Positions 7,369 to 12,559 of a stretch of DNA of 12,559 bases are shown here, piece after piece; the first letter of the stretch is position 1, and every line of letters begins with the position of its first letter. The translations under genes were made by a program, and so were the position numbers. The stretch comes from Planctomycetaceae bacterium (GTDB lineage Bacteria; Planctomycetota; Planctomycetia; Pirellulales; Pirellulaceae). The stretch is from assembly GCA_024642765.1 (NCBI GenBank), contig JAHEAM010000056.1:1-12559 (forward strand), read 5' to 3'. Below the pieces are notes generated by a model, which ran no database searches, was not told the DNA's origin, and worked only from the letters and a program-made list of their open reading frames with translations.

Positions 7369-7579
7369 AAAAAATGTTTTCGAAAAACGCTTGTAAATCG
7401 AAGATCTTAAAGGCTGGGTAGCAACTCGTCTCCGGTAGCAAAATTGCCCCGCAGTTCTGGCAATTGGCACCGTTGAAATAGTTTAGTCGGCGTTTGAATT
7501 TCGTCGACATCAATTTGTTCACGGATGTTTTTAAGAACGCCTAATAGCCACCAAAAACCTCCTGGCAATTGTGTTCAAT

Positions 7580-7608
7580 TTGAGAATTGTTCCAAACTTG
7601 TGTAAACT
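7580..7608 (+). promoter_or_regulatory. Sigma-70-type promoter for the three-gene operon
   Basis: TTGAGA (7580-7585), a 17-base spacer, then TAAACT (7603-7608). The -35 matches consensus 5/6 and the -10 4/6. Transcription would begin near 7615, about 20 bases before the ATG at 7634, so the upstream in-frame start at 7571 would not be transcribed. Confidence 0.55.
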
Positions 7609-7633
7609 GTTGCTTTTCCGAGTTGGGCGTGTC

Positions 7634-8875
7634 ATGAAGAGACGGATTATATACCTGGATAATGGCGCTACGAGTTGGCCCAAACCCGCGTGCGTTGGCG
7701 AAGCGATGGTTGATTTTCTGACCCATAAAGCTGGTAATCCAGGTCGGGGCGGTCACTTTTTGGCCCGAGAGGCTGTGAGCGTTGTGGAGTCGGCTCGCAA
7801 GGCTCTCGCAGAGTTAATTCATTCGCCCGATAGCAAGCGAGTGGTATTAACGCATGGTTGTACCGATTCGGTTAATATGGCCATCCACGGAGTGATACGG
7901 GCGTTCAGTCGCGAATTTGCAAATAGTAACGGTGAATGTCCGCGACCGCATATCGTGACGACTGCGATCGAACACAATGCGGTATTGCGGACGCTGCATT
8001 GTTACGCGACGAATAAACAAATTGATCTCGACATTGTTCCTTGTGATAAGGAAGGTCTTGTGCATGTTGAGAATGTCGTATCAGTAACCCGCGCAGATAC
8101 GTTGATGTTTGCCATTTCGCATTCATCGAATGTGCTTGGCACCATTCAACCGGTAAAAGATATCGTATGTGCCATTCGTAAAATTTCGCCGGAGGTGTTG
8201 GTGCTGTTGGATGCAGCGCAAACGATCGGTCACATCGCCATCGATGTGCAAGATCTCGATATTGACTTGCTTTCCATCGCAGGACATAAGGCTCTTAAGG
8301 GACCGACGGGCACGGGAGCATTATATGTCGGAGTGAGAGCGTTTCCAGATGTCGGCGATCATGCGCGGATTTTTTGCGAACGGCGAGGAGGTACAGGAGC
8401 TGTCGCACCGGGCTTGGAAATGCCAAACGTGTTGCCCGACGCATTGGAGGCGGGCACACCAAATGCGGTCGGCTTTGCTGGCTTGTTGGCAGCAATGACG
8501 GAATACGATGGAGAAATATCCAAGGCGGCGCACGAACACGAAATGTCGTTGACTCAGCACTTGCTCGATGGACTCTCGCGAATCGAAGGCATCACCGTCT
8601 ATGGCCGTAAAGACACTAAAAACCGCACACCTGTTGTGCTATTCAATTTGAGCGGCATACATCCTCGCGCAGTTTCCAGTTCACTTGATGAAGAGTATGG
8701 GATCGCGACGCGCGGTGGCGTGCACTGCGCACCGATGATGCACCAAACGATTGGCACCGGTAGCGATGGAGCAGTGAGGGTTTCCCCAGGCGTATTTACA
8801 ACGAAGGATGAGATCGAAGCATTTCTAGTTGCCATCGCCGAATTGGCCAGACGAACGAGTAACCAACTCGCCTAG
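7634..8875 (+). CDS. Class V aminotransferase, cysteine desulfurase-like
   Basis: This PLP enzyme is of the cysteine desulfurase/selenocysteine lyase type, taking sulfur from cysteine as an enzyme persulfide. Its 413 residues open with YLDNGATSWPKP (7-18) and NPGRGGH (35-41). The imidazole stacking the PLP ring is His114 (EHNA), Asp193 and Gln196 hold the cofactor (LLDAAQ), and the Schiff-base lysine is Lys219 (SIAGHKALKGPTG). The persulfide cysteine is Cys365 in RGGVHCAP. The overall layout, including RRGGTG (250-255), resembles the cysteine desulfurase-family subgroup TIGR01977 rather than housekeeping IscS (recalled, not searched). The start at 7634 is chosen because it lies downstream of the promoter and two codons before the conserved N-terminus; the ribosome-binding site is poor. 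It is first in a likely operon, and no Fe-S scaffold gene is adjacent. The sulfur acceptor is unknown. Confidence 0.9.
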   Translation: MKRRIIYLDNGATSWPKPACVGEAMVDFLTHKAGNPGRGGHFLAREAVSVVESARKALAELIHSPDSKRVVLTHGCTDSVNMAIHGVIRAFSREFANSNGECPRPHIVTTAIEHNAVLRTLHCYATNKQIDLDIVPCDKEGLVHVENVVSVTRADTLMFAISHSSNVLGTIQPVKDIVCAIRKISPEVLVLLDAAQTIGHIAIDVQDLDIDLLSIAGHKALKGPTGTGALYVGVRAFPDVGDHARIFCERRGGTGAVAPGLEMPNVLPDALEAGTPNAVGFAGLLAAMTEYDGEISKAAHEHEMSLTQHLLDGLSRIEGITVYGRKDTKNRTPVVLFNLSGIHPRAVSSSLDEEYGIATRGGVHCAPMMHQTIGTGSDGAVRVSPGVFTTKDEIEAFLVAIAELARRTSNQLA

Positions 8876-8910
8876 GATCCACACACGCTCGAATTGAGTA
8901 GCTTAATTTC

Positions 8911-9933
8911 ATGCACATCATTGGAATCGACGAAGCGGGTTACGGACCGAATCTTGGTCCACTCGTAATTGGTGGATGTCGTTTTCAGGTTCCCAATGCG
9001 ACTAACAATTTGTATGCCCTCCTAAAAAAATCCATATCTGATTCCGCCACGCATAAGGATAAGATTTGTGTTGCCGACTCTAAAAAAATCATGGCTGGAA
9101 AAGGCCTTGGGCGGCTCGGTGACAACGTTGTGCCGTTTGTCGAATGCTGGGAAGCGACTGCAGAACCACCGAGCTGGAAACAATATGCGTCATTGTTTCC
9201 CGAAATTGATTTCCCGGCCGCAGAGAGAGTTTTTAGCCAGGGCATGTTGTTTGAAGAATCCAACTCGAAAATCGTGAGTGGCAGTCATTTATTTGATTCG
9301 TTTTATGTCGAGCCCCAAAAAACGGTTCCGTTTCGCCTCGACGACCACAAGCGAGCTGAACGTTTGCGGAACCACTTTTTGGTCGATTGCGGGCAGGTTT
9401 CGGTTGTTTTCCAAAAGCTGGCTGGGGTTTTGTTGATGCCCTCAACGTTTAACCGCCTAGTCGAAAGCTATGGCAACAAGTCTACCGTTCTTTCAATTGC
9501 ATCGATGCTCTTGGTTCGACATTTGCTTGACGATTTGGAGCAAAATTCGGTAGTGACTGTCCTCTGCGACAAACACGGAGGCAGGAATCATTATTCGAAA
9601 TTACTTTCCGCAGTGTATGAACAAAGCGAGCTGGCCTGTCTGTTGGAATCTGACGAGCGAAGCGAATACCAAATGAATTGGAATGGCTTGTCAGTTAATT
9701 GGACGTTTAGCGCAAAAGGCGAATCCGAAATGCCCACGGCTCTAGCGTCGATGTTTGCAAAGTTCTCTCGCGAGCTTGTGATGGCTGCTTGGAACGATTT
9801 CTGGATCAAGCAAATTCCTGGTTTGTGTCCTACGAAAGGTTATCCGGTTGACGCACGCCGATTCTTTGAGCAAATTCGGAAACGATTGGATGAGCTGAAA
9901 ATCAGCCACGCCGATGTATGGCGTTCACGGTAA
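8911..9933 (+). CDS. RNase HII-like protein (RNase H fold), atypical
   Basis: The 340-residue protein begins with the RNase HII signature: GIDEAGYGPNLGPLVIGG (5-22) matches GIDEAGRGPLAGPVVA, with metal-binding Asp7 and Glu8. VADSKK (54-59) matches the DSKKL motif, SIASMLLVRHLLDDL (195-209) recalls the family's ASIxAKxxRD, and TKGYPVDARRF (308-318) recalls the C-terminal GYxT motif. Asp220 (LCDKHGG) is another conserved-looking acid. True RNase HII is about 200-230 residues; here over 100 residues are inserted, mainly at 80-180, and the specific catalytic Arg-Gly of bacterial RNase HII (GRG) is GYG. RNase HII cuts RNA at RNA-DNA junctions; whether this one does is unproven. No signal peptide is seen. 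It starts 35 bases after the desulfurase gene and ends 15 bases before the folate gene, so it is probably cotranscribed with both. Confidence 0.78.
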   Translation: MHIIGIDEAGYGPNLGPLVIGGCRFQVPNATNNLYALLKKSISDSATHKDKICVADSKKIMAGKGLGRLGDNVVPFVECWEATAEPPSWKQYASLFPEIDFPAAERVFSQGMLFEESNSKIVSGSHLFDSFYVEPQKTVPFRLDDHKRAERLRNHFLVDCGQVSVVFQKLAGVLLMPSTFNRLVESYGNKSTVLSIASMLLVRHLLDDLEQNSVVTVLCDKHGGRNHYSKLLSAVYEQSELACLLESDERSEYQMNWNGLSVNWTFSAKGESEMPTALASMFAKFSRELVMAAWNDFWIKQIPGLCPTKGYPVDARRFFEQIRKRLDELKISHADVWRSR

Positions 9934-9948
9934 TTGAAAGAAGAATAG

Positions 9949-10545
9949 ATGATGGATTCAAAGGAAACGGTGCGGCGACGTTTGAAGACAATGCGTGACG
10001 GGATATCGTCGAAATATCAGTTGGTTGCGTCGGCAAAAATTTGTGAGCAGCTTCGTGAACTACCTGAATATCGATCGGCTCGGACACTTGCCGTTTATCG
10101 TGCAATGGGTCGTGAGATTGATTTGGCAAGTATAGTTGCAAGGGCTTGGTTGGATCAAAAACAGGTTTACCTTCCGGTCGTGCGGCGTGGCAAGGCTCTT
10201 GAGTTCTATCGCTTCACTGTATCAACGCAACTGATTCGAAGCCGTTTTGGAATCGAACAACCACCAACTATTTTTGAAAATCGAATAGCGGTGGAGTCTT
10301 TGGACTTAGTTGTTTGTCCCCTGGTCGGCTTTGATCATCGATGCCATCGCTTGGGAATGGGAGCGGGTTATTATGACCGAACCTTCGCTTTTGTGGTTGA
10401 AAACGACAAAACGATGCCATTTTTGGTAGGGGTCGCATACGAGGCTCAACGCGTCCCAATTTTACCAATCGATGAATTCGACATTCCGTTGACCAAAATC
10501 GTCACTGAAAATGGCGTTCTCGTCCGTGACAACGCCATGTCTTAA
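9949..10545 (+). CDS. 5-formyltetrahydrofolate cyclo-ligase
   Basis: This enzyme converts 5-formyl-THF with ATP to 5,10-methenyl-THF, returning a folate storage or inhibitor form to the one-carbon pool. The 198 residues match the family's usual length. Basic N-terminal RRRLKTMRDGIS (9-20) corresponds to the (K/R)xxLR(K/R) segment, VYRAMGREID (49-58) follows, and the nucleotide/folate site signature RLGMGAGYYDR lies at about 133-143. DxxxFDIPLT near the C-terminus is also typical. The start has two adjacent ATGs (9949, 9952); GAAAGAAG about 7 bases before acts as ribosome-binding site. It is third in the operon, 15 bases after the RNase HII-like gene. The gene product is known as YgfA/Fau in E. 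coli. It seems intact. Confidence 0.93.
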   Translation: MMDSKETVRRRLKTMRDGISSKYQLVASAKICEQLRELPEYRSARTLAVYRAMGREIDLASIVARAWLDQKQVYLPVVRRGKALEFYRFTVSTQLIRSRFGIEQPPTIFENRIAVESLDLVVCPLVGFDHRCHRLGMGAGYYDRTFAFVVENDKTMPFLVGVAYEAQRVPILPIDEFDIPLTKIVTENGVLVRDNAMS

Positions 10546-10563
10546 GCCAAGAAACTTGGTTTA
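10543..10563. terminator. Hairpin spanning both convergent stop codons (possible bidirectional terminator)
   Basis: TAAGCCAAG-AAA-CTTGGTTTA: nine pairs on plus-strand RNA (one G-U) with an AAA loop. The left arm begins with the folate gene's TAA and the right arm ends with the complement of the DUF1559 gene's TAA. There is no T-run on either side, so it is not a canonical intrinsic terminator, but it is the only structure between these convergent genes. Confidence 0.4.
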
Positions 10564-11439
10564 GTCGAAATTGTGATTGACCTCACCACCCTTGCGTGTC
10601 GCCAGGTTTTGATAGACGGTCTCATTAATTTGATTATTAATGAAATGCGTTGAGCCATCCGCAAAAATGAAATTGGCACCAACTGCATGGTTGCTTCTAA
10701 AGTCCTCGTAGTGACCTTGTTTGTCGTTTGGTACGTGGTCGCATGAACCAACTACTCGAGCAAATGCTTCGTCGACATGACCGTCGACTCCCACCCAAGA
10801 CACAGGGCCCAAGTCGTTGCGGCGTTCCCCAAACAAAAAGGTGTTGCTGAGGCCGTCTCGAATATCACGGGCGCTGACACTACTATTGGCGAAGAAGATT
10901 CCATTGCCGTTAAATGGTTCGTCTTCGATTTCGTTCGACCCAAAAACGCCCGAATAATTGCTGCGCCCCACCAACAATTCGTCATGAGCCATGGCACCGG
11001 CCACAACCAAAGGCGAATACTCCGAAACAGGCTGTGCCAAGTCGACAATTTCGGGTGCCGGATCCGATGCGCATTGAAATGCGGGAATGACCGTTTTCAA
11101 GATGTCAGTATGGTAGGGGTCGTCGATATCTAAATGCGAGTCGATTCGGTCAAAAACGTTTCCCGCCTCGACTTGGTTGAGAAGGTGGTAACCCCAACCC
11201 CAACCCGGACCCACGCCGGCATCGGTAGTGCTGTTCGCTGACCAACCAGGTGGGAATTTCCCGAAAGCTGACTCGTGACTAGTCGAGGCAATTCCCAACT
11301 GTCGGATGTTATTCGTGCACTGCGTGCGTCGGGCCGACTCGCGAGCTGACTGCACTGCGGGCAAGAGTAATGAAACTAGAATTCCAATGATCGCGATAAC
11401 GACCAACAACTCAATTAATGTAAATCCTCGTCGATGCAT
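10561..11439 (-). CDS. DUF1559 protein with type IV prepilin-like leader (planctomycete)
   Basis: The 292-residue protein starts with a short basic leader and GFTLIELLVVIAIIGILV (5-22). This is a type IV prepilin/pseudopilin signal: cleavage after Gly5, mature Phe1, and Glu at mature position 5, followed by a hydrophobic helix. The body is the DUF1559 (SBP_bac_10) domain, with the family's usual RRTQCTNNIRQLG (37-49) and, near the end, SNHAVGANFIFADGSTHFI (about 248-266). A terminal motif like TRKGGE (282-287) is also typical. Such proteins are present in tens to hundreds of copies per planctomycete genome. They are thought to be surface or pseudopilus-associated, but their role is unsettled. 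AGGA precedes the ATG by only two bases. It lies 153 bases downstream of the Cys/His-rich gene on the same strand, with a small hairpin between. Confidence 0.95.
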   Translation of the reverse strand: MHRRGFTLIELLVVIAIIGILVSLLLPAVQSARESARRTQCTNNIRQLGIASTSHESAFGKFPPGWSANSTTDAGVGPGWGWGYHLLNQVEAGNVFDRIDSHLDIDDPYHTDILKTVIPAFQCASDPAPEIVDLAQPVSEYSPLVVAGAMAHDELLVGRSNYSGVFGSNEIEDEPFNGNGIFFANSSVSARDIRDGLSNTFLFGERRNDLGPVSWVGVDGHVDEAFARVVGSCDHVPNDKQGHYEDFRSNHAVGANFIFADGSTHFINNQINETVYQNLATRKGGEVNHNFD

Positions 11440-11501
11440 AATCCTGGCAACCTATGAATAAAATGAAGAGACTTTTTTCTTGGCTCAACCACTGCAGGCG
11501 A

Positions 11502-11525
11502 CACAATAGGCCCACCATGATTGTG
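11502..11525. repeat. Inverted repeat upstream of the DUF1559 gene
   Basis: CACAAT-N12-ATTGTG, exact 6-base arms, 63-86 bases upstream of the DUF1559 start codon in the 153-base spacer. It could be a regulator half-site pair or a leader hairpin. No clear -35/-10 pair is seen around it. Confidence 0.3.
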
Positions 11526-11569
11526 ATGCATTGCCTGGAAACTTTAACAGCTGAATTTCCATTCGCAAT

Positions 11570-11592
11570 GAAAAAGATGCACGAAAATGTGC
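11570..11592 (-). terminator. Weak terminator-like hairpin after the Cys/His-rich gene
   Basis: On the minus strand, directly after the TAA of the Cys/His-rich gene, GCAC-ATTTTC-GTGC (11592-11579) is followed by ATCTTTTTC. The four-pair stem is short, so it would terminate only partly. If real, it would reduce readthrough into the DUF1559 gene. Confidence 0.3.
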
Positions 11593-12015
11593 TTAAGAAA
11601 AAAGAGGTGGCCCACGGCCAAAATAGATTGACTGAAACTGTTGCACGGTTTCAACCTGGAAACCTTCTTCGAGTTTCAACGCAGCGAGCGTGACATTCCA
11701 ATCAAAGTCATCGAGCAATACAGGATTGTGAGTCGACAAATGGCGACACAAATAGCAACCGTCATCACAATGCTCTACATCTGGAATGGCCGCAATCGCA
11801 AAGACATTGATCATGGAAGAGTCGTTGCAATTATTCCCAAGAGGCCGTGTTGGGACAGAATCATGAGAACAACTACACGTTTTCGTGTGTGCCGTTTCCT
11901 GCCCTTCAGTCCAATGCGAACCACGATGGAAATGCAACGATGAGATCATCCCGCTGACCAAAATGGCCGGCAGCATTACGGCATAGACGATTAATGCTCG
12001 AATGAAGGGTCGCAT
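11593..12015 (-). CDS. Small exported Cys/His-rich protein of unknown function
   Basis: The 140-residue protein has a signal peptide or N-terminal anchor (basic MRPFIR, hydrophobic 7-26). The rest is polar with six cysteines, at 47, 49, 63, 83, 87 and 90, and many histidines. The clusters are CSCSH (47-51) and HCDDGCYLCRH (82-92), a CxxxCxxC pattern flanked by His. Near the C-terminus is RGPP (134-137). Exported Cys/His clusters of this kind often bind metal; a loose resemblance to DUF2946-type small proteins (membrane N-terminus, Cys pairs, RGPP-like end) is an inference by eye. I do not recognise the gene. The ATG at 12013-12015 has no clear ribosome-binding site. It follows the promoter/palindrome region at 12075-12124 and precedes the DUF1559 gene, so the two may share regulation. 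Confidence 0.7.
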   Translation of the reverse strand: MRPFIRALIVYAVMLPAILVSGMISSLHFHRGSHWTEGQETAHTKTCSCSHDSVPTRPLGNNCNDSSMINVFAIAAIPDVEHCDDGCYLCRHLSTHNPVLLDDFDWNVTLAALKLEEGFQVETVQQFQSIYFGRGPPLFS

Positions 12016-12074
12016 GCAAAAGTAAAGATTAAAGGGTAGTTTTGTTGATGACGGGAAAGCACCCTTTCCGACGG

Positions 12075-12097
12075 ATGAATTTAGCCGACGAATTCAT
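12075..12097. promoter_or_regulatory. Palindrome overlapping the -10/+1 region (candidate operator)
   Basis: ATGAATT-N9-AATTCAT, exact 7-base arms; the centre contains the first TTTAGCCG copy (overlapping the left arm by two bases). It overlaps the end of the -10 box at 12096-12101 and the likely start of transcription, a position where a bound dimer would block RNA polymerase. The regulator is not identified. Confidence 0.5.
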
Positions 12098-12188
12098 TAT
12101 TTTAGCCGTGTTCCAAGAAATCAAGGTTGAAATCGTTAAATGTACCTGAATTTTTTGCCATCTCGGCATAATCGTATCATTTTAGCCG
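12080..12188 (+). repeat. Three direct copies of TTTAGCCG
   Basis: Copies at 12080-12087, 12101-12108 and 12181-12188. The first two are exactly 21 bases apart (two helical turns) and flank the -10 box of the minus-strand promoter. The last two share the longer ATTTTAGCCG. The third copy ends inside an inverted repeat, CTCGGC-N17-GCCGAG (12162-12190). The spacing and placement suggest regulator half-sites. Confidence 0.45.
12096..12124 (-). promoter_or_regulatory. Promoter of the Cys/His-rich gene
   Basis: Reading minus, TTGATT (12124-12119), a 17-base spacer, then AATAAT (12101-12096). Matches to consensus are 4/6 and 5/6. The predicted start near 12089 gives a leader of about 75 bases, in which GGAAAG-N4-CTTTCC (12054-12069) can form a hairpin. 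Confidence 0.5.
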
Positions 12189-12323
12189 AGCGGAACACTC
12201 GTTAGTCTCACCAGAGATTCGCTGAAGCTCATTTCCTTTTTGACTTGCAATGTCTGTTGCCGAGCGCATCTTTACCCAAACCACCAATACTCGTGTCAAA
12301 ATTGGCAATCATTCTACGATTCC

Positions 12324-12328
12324 AGGAG
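12324..12328 (+). promoter_or_regulatory. Ribosome-binding site of the response regulator
   Basis: AGGAG six bases before the ATG at 12335. This is the best ribosome-binding site in the window and decides the start over the downstream in-frame ATG at 12392, which lies nearer the receiver domain. Confidence 0.75.
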
Positions 12329-12334
12329 CCTAAA

Positions 12335-12559
12335 ATGGATGTTCTGTTCGGCTCGGAAACATTCCCAGAATTTCAACCAGTCGCAGTGGCAATGCAACGC
12401 AAGGCGTTGGTGATTGACGACGATGTAACGCAATCCGAGGTGCTTTCTTATCGCCTGGCCCAACTCGGTTTTTCTGTTGAAGCTCGGACGCGCGGCAAGG
12501 GGACGCTGGAGTTGGCCAAACAACTCCAACCTGATGTCATTCTTTTGGACATTGAATTG
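12335..12559 (+). CDS. Response regulator receiver-domain protein, N-terminal part (cut by window edge)
   Basis: Seventy-five residues are visible. After about 22 extra residues the receiver fold begins: KALVIDDD (23-30) supplies the acidic pocket (Asp28, Asp29), a helix runs from about 32 to 44, and DVILLDIEL (67-75) contains the phospho-acceptor Asp72. The conserved Lys and Thr/Ser, and any output domain, lie beyond the window, so the output (DNA binding, enzyme or stand-alone) cannot be told. It reads divergently from the Cys/His-rich gene across the shared region 12016-12334. A regulatory link between the two is possible but only positional. Confidence 0.88.
   Translation, partial: MDVLFGSETFPEFQPVAVAMQRKALVIDDDVTQSEVLSYRLAQLGFSVEARTRGKGTLELAKQLQPDVILLDIEL

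Larger units (their letters stand above)
12016..12334. other. Divergent regulatory region between the Cys/His-rich gene and the response regulator
   Basis: About 320 non-coding bases containing a promoter and palindrome for the minus-strand gene (12075-12124) and three copies of TTTAGCCG (12080-12188). A CTCGGC-N17-GCCGAG inverted repeat lies at 12162-12190, and a leader hairpin GGAAAG-CACC-CTTTCC at 12054-12069. No clear -35/-10 pair for the plus-strand gene was found. Confidence 0.6.

Noticed and set aside
7253..7522. Minus-strand 89-codon frame with CQNCG, resembling a zinc-ribbon start
   Set aside because: GTG start without ribosome-binding site, only one CxxC pair, and it overlaps the signal-peptide region of the deiminase in another frame.
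11454..11943. Plus-strand frames opposite the Cys/His-rich gene
   Set aside because: No signal, motif or good start; the minus-strand frame has a signal peptide and ordered Cys clusters.

Overview
The window looks like a piece of a planctomycete chromosome, most likely from the Pirellula/Rhodopirellula side of the phylum. This is inferred from content. There is a DUF1559 protein with a type IV prepilin leader, a protein family found almost only in planctomycetes. There is also a membrane-anchored Ser/Thr-kinase-like protein whose N-terminus has the form common in that phylum, and an atypical RNase HII-like protein. Base composition is moderate, and genes are mostly separated by short spacers on alternating strands. 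I see no insertion sequence, integrase, phage gene, tRNA, rRNA or CRISPR array.

Layout, left to right. Minus strand 1-1985: pntA followed by the 5' part of pntB, together the proton-translocating NAD(P) transhydrogenase. A non-coding stretch of about 570 bases (1986-2553) holds a perfect palindrome upstream of pntA, an orphan terminator-like hairpin and other small inverted repeats. A small PilZ-domain protein (+, 2554-2919) converges on a large membrane-anchored kinase-like protein (-, 2964-4574) that has lost the catalytic Asp of its HRD motif and is probably a pseudokinase. Next on the minus strand are an adenylate-forming (PaaK/LuxE-like) ligase (4879-6003) and, upstream of it, an exported agmatine-deiminase-family protein (6169-7368). 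The latter is interrupted by one in-frame TAG placed exactly at the catalytic G-H-x-D motif.

Plus strand 7580-10545: a recognisable sigma-70-type promoter drives a probable operon of a class V aminotransferase/cysteine desulfurase, an RNase HII-like nuclease and 5-formyltetrahydrofolate cyclo-ligase. The last stop codon converges on the stop of the DUF1559 gene (-, 10561-11439), with a small hairpin spanning both stops. Upstream of the DUF1559 gene lies a short exported Cys/His-rich protein (-, 11593-12015). A promoter overlapped by a palindrome and by repeated TTTAGCCG motifs (12075-12190) precedes it. A response-regulator gene (+, 12335 to the window end) reads divergently.

Most genes are ordinary housekeeping or signalling functions. 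The items most worth a second look are the amber-interrupted deiminase, the pseudokinase, the palindrome/direct-repeat promoter at 12075-12190 in front of the Cys/His-rich gene, and the orphan terminator in the pntA-PilZ spacer. I found no convincing evidence of an entirely new multi-gene system.
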